The notes: generated by a model from the letters alone, not told the origin. Positions 44,147 through 53,418 are shown, counted from the stretch's first letter. The stretch: DNA of 64,000 bases from Hydrogenophaga sp. SL48 (GCF_021729865.1 NZ_CP063400.1:1488001-1552000); one strand, 5' to 3'. Program-made: numbers and translations.

Positions 44147-45264
44147 GCGGCAGCACCGGTGGACCGTTGCCCCGCCAGGAAGCGGCGGGGCAGGTCGAGC
44201 AGGCTGACGTTGTGGTGGCGCTTGGCCAGCCAGACGGCACACAGCACAAACACAATGCCATGCAACAGCACCAGCAACGTGACCCAGTTGACCTGACCGG
44301 AGGCCACCCACCGTTGTCCCACGTTGAGCATGTTGAAGTAGACGATGAAGGCGAACAGGGTGAACATGAGGTTGCCGCCTTTGCCGGCCCGTGGGTTGCT
44401 GATGGTCGCGGCCACCCCCAGCAACACCAGGTTCAGCGCGGTCAGTGCCACACCGATGCGCCACCCGAACTCGCCCATGTTGCCCACGGTGGGGTCCTTG
44501 AGCAGCGCGAGCGTGTTGCGCGCTTTCAGCGCCCTCGCGCTGCCGGTGTAGATGGCGGCTGCGCCAATCTGGGCACCGTACTGTTCAAACTCGCTGACCT
44601 TGATGCGCCCCGTTTTCGGGTCGTTCTCAAGCCGCTGGCCGTTGTTGAGCATCAGGAACTGCCGCTCTTTGACCCACTCGATGCGCCCCGAATTGGCCGA
44701 GGTGACCGTTTCGTTGCCGTTCTTTTCGATGCTGGAGATGAAGACGTTCTTGCCCTCCGTGCCATCGGCAGTGTCCTTGTCGATGAAAAAGACACGGCGG
44801 CCACTGGACGACTCCTGGAACTGACCTGGCGCGATGCGTTGCAGGTCGCCCCGATTTTCAAACCGGGCACGCAAGTCTTCTGTTTGCTGGTTGGCCCAGG
44901 GCCAGACGAAAAAAACCATCAGCGCGATGACCGCGAGGATGGGCCAGGCAAACCGGAACACCGGACTGAGGAATCCACCGAGCGAGCGCCCGCTGGAAAA
45001 CCAGATGATCATTTCGCTGTCGCGGTACATGCGCGAGAGCGTGGAGACGATGGCGATGAACAGGGCCAGCGTCAGGATGGTCTGGGTGTAGCCGAGCACC
45101 GTGTAACCCAGCACCAGCATCACCTCTTCCGGGTTGACGCTGCCACGCGAGGCCATGCCCAGCGTGCGGATCAGCAGCACCGTCAGAACGATGGTGAACA
45201 GCACCACCAGCGTGGCCCCAAAACTGCGTGCCAGCTCAGTGCGAATAGAAGAATGGAATAACAT
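44143..45264 (-). CDS. lptF: LPS export ABC transporter permease LptF
   Basis: Partner permease of LptG in the LptB2FG complex. The product has 373 residues with the same topology: FHSSIRTELARSFGATLVVLFTIVL at the N-terminus, periplasmic domain in the middle, and C-terminal helices. The ATG at 45264 is chosen rather than an in-frame ATG at 45306 that would overlap pepA. It is divergent from pepA with only 25 bp between start codons, so the promoters overlap the opposite coding regions; this lptF/pepA head-to-head arrangement is widespread in proteobacteria. Confidence 0.95.
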   Translation of the reverse strand: MLFHSSIRTELARSFGATLVVLFTIVLTVLLIRTLGMASRGSVNPEEVMLVLGYTVLGYTQTILTLALFIAIVSTLSRMYRDSEMIIWFSSGRSLGGFLSPVFRFAWPILAVIALMVFFVWPWANQQTEDLRARFENRGDLQRIAPGQFQESSSGRRVFFIDKDTADGTEGKNVFISSIEKNGNETVTSANSGRIEWVKERQFLMLNNGQRLENDPKTGRIKVSEFEQYGAQIGAAAIYTGSARALKARNTLALLKDPTVGNMGEFGWRIGVALTALNLVLLGVAATISNPRAGKGGNLMFTLFAFIVYFNMLNVGQRWVASGQVNWVTLLVLLHGIVFVLCAVWLAKRHHNVSLLDLPRRFLAGQRSTGAAA

Positions 45265-45289
45265 CGAATGAAACCGGAAAGACGCAATT

Positions 45290-46801
45290 ATGGACTTTGA
45301 ACTCAAACCCCTTTCAGGCGCTCAAGCGGCTCGTTGGGCCGTGGACGCCGTGTTGGTGCTCGTGCCCGACAGCCTGGTCGCTGCCGACGGTGACGATGCG
45401 CTGACCGAGCTGGTTCGCGAGGCTTTGCGCCGAGGTGATCTGGAGTCAGGCGCAGGCAAGTGCCTGTCGTGCTACCGCCCCGCTGGCTTCAAGGCGAGCC
45501 GTGTGGTGCTGGTCCGTGCGGGTGACGGGTCGGCCACGGCGGTGCGCAAGGCGATGACAGCGGGTCTGAGTCAGTTGAAGGTGCCTGGTGTCAAGAAGCT
45601 GGGTGTGTTGCTGTCTTTGCTGGAGCGCGATGCCACCGTGGTGCGCACGGCCATGACCGCCGCGGCCGACGCGACCTACAGCTACGTGACCACCAAACCC
45701 TCGGCGCACGCGAGATCGCTCCAGCAGATCGTGCTCGGTGTGAAAGATCTGGCGGCATCGCGTCAGGAGTTCCAGATGGGGCAGGCCCTGGTGACGGGGG
45801 TGGAACTGGCCAAGGAGTGGGCGAACCGACCCGCCAACCACGCCACACCCAGCCAGCTGGCCGACGTGGCACGCAAGCTCGGTCGCAAACCACGCATCAA
45901 GACCGAGGTGCTCGGGCCGAAAGAAGTGGCCGCGTTGGGCATGGGCGCATTCCTGGCCGTGGCCCGTGGGTCGGCCGAACCGCTGCGCTTCATCGTGATG
46001 CAGTACCAGGGTGGAGCCAAGGGCAGTGCCCCCGTGGTGCTGGTGGGCAAGGGCATCACCTTCGACACCGGTGGCATTTCCATCAAGCCAGCGGCCGAGA
46101 TGGACGAGATGAAGTTCGACATGGGCGGGGCGGCGAGTGTGCTGGGCACCTTCGCTGCGCTGGCTGAGCTGCAACCCGCCATCAACGTGGTCGGCATCAT
46201 CCCCAGTTGTGAAAACATGCCCGACGGGCTGGCGGTGAAGCCTGGGGACGTGGTCACCAGCATGAGCGGGCAGACCATCGAGATCCTCAACACCGACGCA
46301 GAAGGGCGCTTGATCCTGTGCGACGCGTTGACCTACGCGGCGCGGTTCAAGCCCCGTTGTGTGGTCGATATCGCGACCCTCACCGGGGCCTGTGTCATTG
46401 CGCTCGGAGCCGTTCGTTCCGGGCTGTTCTCCAACCGCGAAGAGCTGGCCGATGCCTTCCGTGTGGCCGGGGACCGCTCCCTCGACCTGTGCTGGCGCAT
46501 GCCGCTGGACGAGGACTATGCCGAGGGACTCAAGTCCAACTTTGCCGACATGGGCAACGTCGCTGGACGCGCGGGCGGGGCCATCACCGCCGCCAAGTTC
46601 CTCCAGAAGTTTGTCGCCGAGACGCCTTGGGTGCACCTGGACATCGCGGGCACGGCCTGGAAGAGCGGTGCCGCCAAAGGCTCCACCGGACGACCCGTGC
46701 CGTTGCTGCTTCAGTATCTGGTTGATCAAGCCTCTTTGGCGGAGAACGACAAACCCGTTCAGAAAAAGCGCAGGGTTGTGGCGGCGTCTCGGCGAGCTTG
46801 A
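45290..46801 (+). CDS. pepA: Leucyl aminopeptidase (M17)
   Basis: Hexameric two-metal aminopeptidase of 503 residues; in E. coli PepA also binds DNA for site-specific recombination and gene control. The N-terminal regulatory domain is followed by the catalytic domain with the metal ligands in LVGKGITFDTGGISIKP, KFDMGGAASVLG and the signature NTDAEGRLIL. The ending KKRRVVAASRRA is basic. The ATG at 45290 begins right after the divergent lptF start. holC follows after 13 bp. Confidence 0.96.
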   Translation: MDFELKPLSGAQAARWAVDAVLVLVPDSLVAADGDDALTELVREALRRGDLESGAGKCLSCYRPAGFKASRVVLVRAGDGSATAVRKAMTAGLSQLKVPGVKKLGVLLSLLERDATVVRTAMTAAADATYSYVTTKPSAHARSLQQIVLGVKDLAASRQEFQMGQALVTGVELAKEWANRPANHATPSQLADVARKLGRKPRIKTEVLGPKEVAALGMGAFLAVARGSAEPLRFIVMQYQGGAKGSAPVVLVGKGITFDTGGISIKPAAEMDEMKFDMGGAASVLGTFAALAELQPAINVVGIIPSCENMPDGLAVKPGDVVTSMSGQTIEILNTDAEGRLILCDALTYAARFKPRCVVDIATLTGACVIALGAVRSGLFSNREELADAFRVAGDRSLDLCWRMPLDEDYAEGLKSNFADMGNVAGRAGGAITAAKFLQKFVAETPWVHLDIAGTAWKSGAAKGSTGRPVPLLLQYLVDQASLAENDKPVQKKRRVVAASRRA

Positions 46802-46814
46802 CCGCCTGGTCGTC

Positions 46815-47249
46815 ATGACCGAGGTTGCTTTCCATCTCAACGTGGGCGACAAGCGAGCCTACGCCTGTCGACTGCTGCGCAAAGCCTACCTGAAGGGGTC
46901 GAGGCTGCTGGTGCTGGGCGATGAGCCCACCCTCGACGCGCTGGACCTTGCGCTCTGGCTCATGGGGCAGGGCGAGTTCGTGCCGCACGCCCGCGGTTCC
47001 GACCCGGCGCACGTGCTGCGGCACTCCCCCATTCTGCTGAGTGCCCGCGAGACGGACGGTTTTGCCGCCGATGTGCTGGTCAACATAGGCAGTGCCATGC
47101 CGGCGGAGGTGGGGCGGTTCGACAGGGTCATCGAACTGGTGGGGGGCGGCACAGAGGACCGCCAGGGAGCGCGCGAGCGGTGGCGGCAGTACAAGGCCGC
47201 TGGCCTTGAGCCGTTGTCGCACGATCTCGCCGCCGTCCGGGACAGCTGA
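46815..47249 (+). CDS. holC: DNA polymerase III chi subunit
   Basis: Clamp-loader accessory subunit of 144 residues that links the replisome to SSB. Recognised by EVAFHLNVGDKRAYACRLLRKAYLKGSRLLV at the N-terminus, WLMGQGEFVPHA, and LVNIGSAMPAEVGRFDRVIELV near the end. It follows pepA at 13 bp, the standard pepA-holC neighbourhood. The frame is open upstream inside pepA, but the ATG at 46815 starts the conserved region. No strong ribosome binding site; translational coupling to pepA is likely. Confidence 0.92.
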   Translation: MTEVAFHLNVGDKRAYACRLLRKAYLKGSRLLVLGDEPTLDALDLALWLMGQGEFVPHARGSDPAHVLRHSPILLSARETDGFAADVLVNIGSAMPAEVGRFDRVIELVGGGTEDRQGARERWRQYKAAGLEPLSHDLAAVRDS

Positions 47250-47434
47250 CTCCCGCATTCATGCGCACGCCTTATGGCCCATGCGTTGGCGTGATACGGG
47301 CTGGGGCAAACCCTCGGAGATGCCGCGCAAATAAGGCGCAGCCCGCGAAAGTGCTGGTGTTTTGGAGTATCTTTATGGGTGTGGAGAAAAAGTTCCCTCC
47401 GCATTCCAACCTTTATTCCTTTCCGAGGATATCT

Positions 47435-48643
47435 ATGCACATGAACATCAAACTGGCCGTTATTGCTGCGGCCGTCGCTCTGGTTGCTTGCGGCAAAAAA
47501 GAAGAGGCCGCTCCGGCAGCCGCTCCTGCTGCTGAAGCACCTGCCGCAGCACCCGCTCCAGCCCCGGCCGCCGACGGTGTGATCAAGATCGGTCACGTGG
47601 GTCCGACCAGTGGTGCCATTGCCCACCTCGGCAAAGACAACGAAAACGGCGCCAAGATGGCCGTTGAAGAACTCAACGCCGCTGGCCTGACCATCGATGG
47701 CAAGCCCGCCAAGTTCGAGTTGCTGGCCGAAGACGACGCGGCCGATCCGAAGCAAGGCACCGCCGCCGCACAAAAGCTGGTGGACGCGAAGGTGGCCGGT
47801 GTGATCGGTCACCTGAACTCCGGAACCACCATCCCCGCTTCGCAGATCTACAACGACGCAGGCATTCCCCAGATCTCCCCCTCGGCCACCAACCCCAAGT
47901 ACACCCGCCAGGGTTACGCTGGCGTGTTCCGCATGGTGGCTGACGACGTGCACCTCGGTGGCACCCTCGGCAAGTACGCCGTGGAAACCCTCAAGGGCAA
48001 GAACGTCGCCGTCATTGACGACCGCACCGCTTACGGCCAAGGCGTGGCCGACGAGTTCGAAAAAGGCGTGACGGCTGCCGGCGGCAAGGTTGTGGGTCGT
48101 GAATTCACCAACGACAAAGCCACCGACTTCAATGCCATCCTGACCACCTTGAAGGCCAAGAAGCCCGACGTGGTGTTCTTCGGCGGCATGGACGCAGTGG
48201 CCGGCCCGATGCTCAAGCAGATGAAGGCCCTCGGCATCAAGGCCAAGTTCATGGGCGGCGACGGCATCTGCTCCAGCGAGCTGCCCAAGCTGGCTGGCGA
48301 CGGCATGGCCGACGATCAGGTCTACTGCGCAGAAGCCGGTGGCGTTGAAGGCGAGCAGAAGGCTGGCATGGAGAAGTTCCGCGCCGACTTCAAGACCAAG
48401 TTCGGTACCGACGTTCAGGTGTATGCCCCCTACGTGTACGACGCGGTGAAGGTGATGGCCGAAGCCATGGTCAAGGCCAACTCGTCTGAGCCGGCCAAGT
48501 ACCTGCCGGCACTCAAGGCCATCGAGCACAAAGGCGTGACCGGCAATATCGCGTTCGACGAAAAGGGCGACATCAAGAACGGTGCCCTGACGCTGATGAC
48601 CTACAAGGGCGGCGCCCGCACCACCATCGCCGTGATCCGCTGA
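47435..48643 (+). CDS. Branched-chain amino-acid-type ABC transporter substrate-binding lipoprotein
   Basis: Periplasmic binding protein of type I (LivJ/LivK) fold, 402 residues. The signal peptide has a lipobox ALVAC with Cys at about residue 19, followed by an Ala/Pro-rich linker (about residues 25-47) that tethers the receptor. The core starts VIKIGHVGPTSGAIAHLGKDNENGAKMAVEELN, and GFGMDAVAG-like FFGGMDAVAGPM is present. No permease or ATPase gene adjoins, so it is an orphan receptor; several such orphans per genome are common in Comamonadaceae (from memory). Ligand not predictable: amino acids, amides or aromatic acids are all possible. The ATG at 47435 follows gaggat. Confidence 0.9.
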   Translation: MHMNIKLAVIAAAVALVACGKKEEAAPAAAPAAEAPAAAPAPAPAADGVIKIGHVGPTSGAIAHLGKDNENGAKMAVEELNAAGLTIDGKPAKFELLAEDDAADPKQGTAAAQKLVDAKVAGVIGHLNSGTTIPASQIYNDAGIPQISPSATNPKYTRQGYAGVFRMVADDVHLGGTLGKYAVETLKGKNVAVIDDRTAYGQGVADEFEKGVTAAGGKVVGREFTNDKATDFNAILTTLKAKKPDVVFFGGMDAVAGPMLKQMKALGIKAKFMGGDGICSSELPKLAGDGMADDQVYCAEAGGVEGEQKAGMEKFRADFKTKFGTDVQVYAPYVYDAVKVMAEAMVKANSSEPAKYLPALKAIEHKGVTGNIAFDEKGDIKNGALTLMTYKGGARTTIAVIR

Positions 48644-48682
48644 TCAGGCGGGATCGAAGCGGCGGGATTTCCGCTGCCAAAG

Positions 48683-48711
48683 AAAAAGGCCACCTCAGGG
48701 TGGCCTTTTTT
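48683..48711 (+). terminator. Intrinsic terminator after the binding-protein gene
   Basis: Stem aaaaggccacc / ggtggcctttt with a tcag loop and a T-run. Very similar in sequence to the ilvC terminator. Confidence 0.9.
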
Positions 48712-48845
48712 GTGGCGAATGAATGAACATGGAGGCGCTGCAATGCGATCGCAAGTGGACAGCGGCTTGTGAGAACCATGCCTAGGGGCCCAGGCACGGT
48801 GGACGGATTTCGGGAGGATTGAGAGTGGTTTCCTTGGCCGGGCGG

Positions 48846-48963
48846 TCAAAGCGCACTCACGAAGCTGTGTACCTCAGGGTGCAGCCGCCTGGTTTTGCGT
48901 TTGGACACGCTGCCGATGTTCAGGAAGCAGACCGCTTCTTCGCCCTTGGCAAGAGCAAACAGG
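48846..48963 (-). pseudogene. 3' fragment of a nitroreductase-like gene
   Basis: On the minus strand about 40 codons (TILFALAKGEEAVCFLNIGS then VSKRKTRRLHPEVHSFVSAL and stop) look like the C-terminus of a nitroreductase-family protein (pattern xEExVCFLNxGTxSKRK...VxxFVxxL, from memory). The rest of the gene is missing; directly beyond, the plus-strand sigma-54 activator fragment begins. Family assignment is tentative. Confidence 0.45.
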
Positions 48964-49392
48964 ATCGTTTTGCCGCCATTGCGTGAACGCCCCGAAGACA
49001 TCCGCTGGCTGACCGAACGGCTGCTCGCGTCGCTGGTGCTGGAGCAGGGACGACCGCTGGCGATGTCCGAGACCTTCCTGCGCGACATCATGGGACGCGA
49101 ATGGCGCGGCAATGTCCGTGAGCTGCGCTCTTATCTGGAGCAAGCCCTGGTGATGAGCGACGGGGGCTTGCTGGACACGCCCCTGGCGCTGGAGAGCGCG
49201 AACGCGCCGCCCAACGGCGCCCGCACAGAACCGATCGCGCCGTTGCAGAGCATTCTCGAAGGTGTGGAGCGCACGCACATCCGCAAAGCGCTGTCGCACT
49301 GCGAAGGCAGCGTCGGCAAGACGGCCGAGGTGGTGGGCATCAGCCGCAAGACACTGTGGGAGAAAATGAGGAAGCTCTCGATCACGGCCTGA
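48964..49392 (+). pseudogene. 3' fragment of an NtrC-family sigma-54-dependent activator gene
   Basis: About 142 codons that begin in the middle of an AAA+ domain. IVLPPLRERPEDIRWLTERLL is the region just after sensor I, then REWRGNVRELRSYLEQAL (sensor II) and a Fis-type helix-turn-helix GSVGKTAEVVGISRKTLWEKMRKL. The upstream receiver, Walker A and GAFTGA parts are missing; the sequence before 48964 belongs to a different, oppositely oriented gene fragment. A short ATG-started frame (48895) exists but cannot make a working ATPase. It could at most express an isolated DNA-binding domain. Confidence 0.8.
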
Positions 49393-49514
49393 AGGGCGTG
49401 CTCCGCCCCCGAGCTGCGCAGGTCGAGCAGACCGACCCGGTGGGCACGCTGGCCCAGGCCTGCCTGCCTTCGTGGCACCGCTTGTTGTGAACCTCCAGAG
49501 CCCAAGGACTTCCC

Positions 49515-50096
49515 ATGACCCGATATGAAGCCGGACCCGACGCCATACCCGATGCCAGCCACGACCGGTGGACCCGCCGCTTCTGGCTGGGTGGAGCCGC
49601 CGCCGTGCTGGTGACCCCATGGTCCGCCGTCATGGCCCAGCCGGTCTCGGCCGCGGCCGAAGAAGCCAAGGCCCCACCGCTGCCTGCGCTTGGCAGCGAA
49701 CTCAAAGTGCCGCGCATCACCCGGCTTGATGGCTCGGTGTTCGAGCCCGCCCAGGCCGAAGGCCGGCCGCTGCTGGTGTACTGGTGGTCCAGCACCTGCC
49801 CGTTCTGCGCGTTGCAAAGCCCGAGCATGGAGCAGCTCTGGCAGAGCCAGGAGGCCCGCGGGCTTCAGATGCTGGCGCTGTCCATCGACAGGAAACCCGA
49901 AGACGCCGTGGCCTATCTGATGAAAAAGGGCTACAGCTTCCCGGCCGCCTGGGCGGGCCCGGACTGGCGCAAGGCCTTCCCCAAACCCCGGGGCCTGCCC
50001 ATCACCCTGCTGCGTGGGCGCGATGGTCAACTGCTGCTGGCGGAAAAGGGCCAGATGTTTGCCGAGGACGTGGAAGCCATCGCCGGGTTGATCTGA
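49515..50096 (+). CDS. Exported TlpA-like thioredoxin-fold protein
   Basis: Thioredoxin-fold protein of 193 residues with active site CPFC in LVYWWSSTCPFCALQSPSMEQLW (about residue 95). The N-terminus has a twin-arginine-like export signal (WTRRFWLGGAAAVLVTPWSAVMA), so it may travel by Tat to the periplasm. The later cis-Pro segment is GLPITLL. TlpA/ResA-like proteins reduce disulfides in cytochrome c or copper-site maturation; there is no cytochrome gene beside it, so the client is unknown. The ATG at 49515 is the first Met of the frame. Confidence 0.85.
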   Translation: MTRYEAGPDAIPDASHDRWTRRFWLGGAAAVLVTPWSAVMAQPVSAAAEEAKAPPLPALGSELKVPRITRLDGSVFEPAQAEGRPLLVYWWSSTCPFCALQSPSMEQLWQSQEARGLQMLALSIDRKPEDAVAYLMKKGYSFPAAWAGPDWRKAFPKPRGLPITLLRGRDGQLLLAEKGQMFAEDVEAIAGLI

Positions 50097-50341
50097 GGCC
50101 GCACGACCCTTCGGTGGGATGGGGTCAACTTTTTTTGAACCGACCTGCATCTTTTGCCGTGGACTCACGTCTTCTGCGGCATGGGCCCCTCGACGTCTCC
50201 CTCGCCCTCGGCGAGCGGGTTCGTGGGCTCGGGTCGCTGCGGGTTTTCTTTCTGGAGGGGTTACCCTGTCAAGGGGCCACGCCTTGAAGCGGCGGCGTTG
50301 TCCGACCCACCCGCCGCTCTGGCCGTTCAAGCGCGCACGAC

Positions 50342-50578
50342 ATGACAGACACCCCAACGCCCACCCAGATGAGGTTTCACGTGAGCTCGCGCCGCGTGGA
50401 TGGCGTGCGGCAGGACGTGCCGCCCAAAATGGAGAGCATCCGCTATCAGATCAGCGTGGACACCGATGAAACCGACAGGCGCATGGACCTGCTGCACGAC
50501 AACGTCCAAAAGTACGGCACGGTGTTCAACACCGTGGCGCCGGGTACCGATCTGAGCGGCGTGATGCGCCGCGCTTGA
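50342..50578 (+). CDS. Small protein resembling the C-terminal part of OsmC-family proteins
   Basis: Product of 78 residues. The stretch MESIRYQISVDTDETDRRMD, LLHDNVQKYGTVFNTVAPGTDLSG resembles the C-terminal alpha/beta part of OsmC-like peroxide reductases, where a catalytic Cys normally sits near K-[YC]-[GC]-T. Here the position reads KYGTVFNT without Cys. The N-terminal half of a normal 140-190 residue OsmC protein is largely missing, so it is either a degraded remnant or a short stand-alone paralogue. It is followed by the CDF exporter gene after 30 bp. Confidence 0.5.
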   Translation: MTDTPTPTQMRFHVSSRRVDGVRQDVPPKMESIRYQISVDTDETDRRMDLLHDNVQKYGTVFNTVAPGTDLSGVMRRA

Positions 50579-50608
50579 AAAAACAAAAGCCTTGCAAGCA
50601 CAAACCCC

Positions 50609-51571
50609 ATGAGCGCCGGACACGATCACAGCCACGCCCCCGCCAGTTTCAACAAGGCCTTCGCCTTCGGCATCGGTTTGAACCTTGCCTTTGTGGCGAT
50701 CGAAGCTTTCTACGGCTGGAAAATCAACTCGCTGGCCCTGCTGGCGGATGCGGGGCACAACCTGAGCGATGTGGCCGGGCTGGTCCTGGCCTGGGGCGGG
50801 GCGCTGGCTGGCAAGCTGCGACCCAACCCCCGCCACACCTATGGATGGAAGCGCGGCAGCATCCTCGCGGCGTTTGCCAATGCCTTGCTGCTGCTCGTGG
50901 CCATGGGCGCGCTGGTCTGGGAGGCTGCGGGGCGCCTGATGTCACCCGACCCCATGGCCGGCGCCGAGGGCCTGACGATCATGGCGGTGGCGGGTGTGGG
51001 CATCATGGTCAACACCGTCACCGCCTTGCTGTTCATGCGGGGACGCGAGAACGATCTGAACATCCGCGGGGCTTTCCTGCACATGGCGGCCGACGCGCTG
51101 GTGTCGGCCGGTGTGGTGGTGGCCGGCGCGCTCAGCTTGTGGATGGGCTGGGCCTGGCTCGATCCGGTGGTCAGCCTGCTGATCGCCGCCGTGATTCTCA
51201 TCGGCACCTGGAACCTGTTCCGGCAGTCCTTGCACCTGTTGTTTGATGGCGTGCCCGACAGCGTGGATCCGCAGGCGGTGCACGACTACCTGGCGGCGCT
51301 GCCGGGCATCAGCCGCGTGCACGACCTGCACATCTGGGCCATGGACACGTCACAGGTGGCCATGACGGCCCATCTGGTGATGCCGCAGGGGCATGCCGAC
51401 GACGGGTTTCTGAAAGAGGCCACGGAGCAGCTGCATGAGCGCTTCGAGATCACCCATGCCACCTTGCAGGTGGTGAACGTGCCGTTCACCCAGCCCTGTG
51501 GCGACTGGCAGGCGGCGTCGGACACGTCCCCTGCGCAGCAGGGGCCTGGCAGCCATGTCCACCCTCATTGA
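50609..51571 (+). CDS. Cation diffusion facilitator (CzcD/ZitB-type metal exporter)
   Basis: Proton-coupled metal exporter of 320 residues with six hydrophobic helices and a cytoplasmic C-terminal ferredoxin-like domain. The metal-site motifs are complete: LLADAGHNLSDVAGL in helix II (HxxxD) and HMAADALVSAGVV in helix V. His-rich tails (GHDHSHAPA at the start, SHVHPH at the end) fit Zn/Cd/Co handling. The ATG at 50609 is the first Met. It is convergent with the thioredoxin-permease pair and stands at the edge of the metal/arsenic resistance region. Confidence 0.94.
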   Translation: MSAGHDHSHAPASFNKAFAFGIGLNLAFVAIEAFYGWKINSLALLADAGHNLSDVAGLVLAWGGALAGKLRPNPRHTYGWKRGSILAAFANALLLLVAMGALVWEAAGRLMSPDPMAGAEGLTIMAVAGVGIMVNTVTALLFMRGRENDLNIRGAFLHMAADALVSAGVVVAGALSLWMGWAWLDPVVSLLIAAVILIGTWNLFRQSLHLLFDGVPDSVDPQAVHDYLAALPGISRVHDLHIWAMDTSQVAMTAHLVMPQGHADDGFLKEATEQLHERFEITHATLQVVNVPFTQPCGDWQAASDTSPAQQGPGSHVHPH

Positions 51572-51592
51572 GGGGCGGGCTTCACGGCACAG

Positions 51593-51829
51593 TCAGGCGG
51601 ACAGCCACTTCTGGACTTCCGCCACCGTGGGAATGCGTCCGCTGCTGACCAGTTTGTCATTGACCACCAGGCCCGGCGTGGAGAGCAGGTCGTAGGCCAT
51701 GATCTGCTGCATGTCGGTGACCTTGAGGAACTCGGCCTCGATGTGGCTGGCGGTGGCGGCTTCGCGGGCCACGGCTTCGAGCTTCTTGCAGTTGGCACAG
51801 CCGGAACCCAGGATCTTGACGGTCAACAT
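51593..51829 (-). CDS. Small redox-active thioredoxin-like protein (MTH895/TM0996 type)
   Basis: Mini-thioredoxin of 78 residues with active site GSGCANCKKLEAVA (CxxC) near the N-terminus and the cis-Pro segment STPGLVVNDKLVSSG. Members are typically encoded right after a PF03773 permease, as here (30-bp gap), often in arsenic or organoarsenical resistance loci. A role in reducing a metal or metalloid ligand for the permease is inferred. It has a strong aaaggag ribosome binding site. Confidence 0.9.
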   Translation of the reverse strand: MLTVKILGSGCANCKKLEAVAREAATASHIEAEFLKVTDMQQIMAYDLLSTPGLVVNDKLVSSGRIPTVAEVQKWLSA

Positions 51830-51859
51830 GGTGTATCTCCTTTGAAAACGTGAATCGGA

Positions 51860-53306
51860 TCAGGCCGCGACAACCATGCGCCGCCGCCGGCGCAACCAGC
51901 CCAGTGCCACGGCCAGGCCGGCCAGACACGCGCCCATCACCGCAGCCAGCGACGTCCAGGCCGCACCGTCGACCCAGGCGCCAAAGATCAGGCCCGCGGA
52001 AACACTGAACAAGGCCACCCAGCCCACGTAGGCCGCGGTCTTGGTGCGCCCGATCACCGCGGCCACCATCAGCATGCTCTGCAGGCTGAGTTCCGGGTCG
52101 GCCATGAGGTAAGCGAGCAGTGGGCCGGGGTGCATGCCCAGGTCCAGGAACATGCGGGCCACCGGCACCTCGACCAGCGTGGGGAAGTACATGAAGACGC
52201 CGAAACCCACCGCCACCACGTTGGCCATCAGGGTGTTGCTGCCAGCCAGCGATTCGATCCACTCGGGGCGAATGAGCTGCCGCACCATGCCGACCACGAA
52301 CACGCCAATCACCAGCACCAGGAAGATCTGCTTCACGAAGCGCCACGCTTCCCACAACCAGCTGCGCCAGTCGTCGGCGGGCAACTGCCGTGCGTAGAAC
52401 CACACCGCCCACAGCGACAGCGCGACCCCCAGTGCACGCCCCGTGAGGGCCATTTCCAGACCTTCTGGCGTGGGCCGTCAGGCGAAGCGCCGCCACCAGC
52501 AGGGTGGTGGCCGCCAGGCCCAGCGCGACCCAGGTCCAGCGGTTGGCGCCTTCGATGATGTTTTCCATGCCCTTCCAGGCGGTGGCCGAAATCAGCAGCA
52601 GCAAGCCGATCAGCACCGAGCCCTGGAAGCTCACGCCTTCTTCGCCTTTGGCGGCGTCAAACGGCACCCAGCCGAACAGGGTTTCCTGCCATGGGAGGGC
52701 CCAGGGCAGGGGCAAGGTGAAGGTGCCCAAGGTGGTGGTCAATGGCCACAGCTTCAGCGTGCCAGCAATCAGCAAGGCCACCAGCGACAGCAGGACGCCC
52801 AGGGCCGCCGGGTTGATGCTGGCCTGCGCCGCAAAGAGCGTGTCGGTCTGTGCGTCGTGGCTCGCATCGTCGCGCCAGAACACCAGCGCCATCAGGATGC
52901 CGATACCGATGCCGAACATCAGGCAGAACACCACGCGCGCCACCGCGAACTCGGGGCCGAGGATGCTGCCGGTGTAGGCCAGCGCCATGATGTTGCCGGC
53001 CGGCGCAAAGAAGAGAAAGGTCATCGCCGGGCCGATGCCGGCGCCCTTGCGGTAGATCCCGGCGAACAGCGGCACGATGGTGCAGGAACACACCGCCAGC
53101 AGCGACCCGGCCGCCGCGGCGGCCGGGTAAGACACATAGGCGGGTGTGCTGCGTCCGAGCCAGCGCGTGATGCTGGCCTTGGGGATCAGGGCAGCCATGG
53201 CGCCTGCGATGAAAAACGCCGGCAGCAGGCAGAGCAGCACGTGGGCCGCGAGGTAGGCCGCCAGGCTGCCCGCGCCACCCGTCAGAAGTTTCAGCATCAG
53301 TTCCAT
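51860..53306 (-). pseudogene. Permease of the PF03773 (ArsP/DUF318) family, interrupted by a frameshift
   Basis: The first part (53306 to about 52475) encodes family-like helices with SLLAVCSCTIVPLFAGIYRKGAGIGPAMTF, including the CSC motif. The second part (about 52470 to 51860) continues the family in another frame with FLVLVIGVFVVGMVRQL, SNTLMANVVAVGFGVFMYFP and VIGRTKTAAYVGWV. The total span of 1447 nt is not a multiple of three; adding one base near the ggcccac run at about 52473-52478 would join LRLTA with PTPEGLEMALTG and give about 482 residues. Members export trivalent organoarsenicals or similar. Either a true pseudogene or a base-calling error in a C-run. Confidence 0.85.
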
Positions 53307-53418
53307 CGGGTTCCTTTCGCGGTGGCTTCCGGTTGATTGTCAACCTCTGCCGTCGAATGGCAATCGGTCATTGAGGACGGCTTGAGGCGGATCAACGGAG
53401 CAGGTCGGGTCGCGCCGG

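Noticed and set aside
47250..47434. Remnant of a transporter gene before the orphan binding protein
   Set aside because: The 185-bp gap has no family-like frame; the longer open frame into it is only an N-terminal extension without similarity.
51657..53306. A continuous 549-codon minus-strand frame covering permease and part of the thioredoxin gene
   Set aside because: Only its first half looks like the permease family. The second half is the wrong frame over real permease and thioredoxin sequence, kept open by high GC.
53331..53345. Palindrome ggttgattgtcaacc upstream of the permease as a second operator
   Set aside because: Short (6-nt arms) and unlike the clear ArsR-type repeat at 60391; could be chance.
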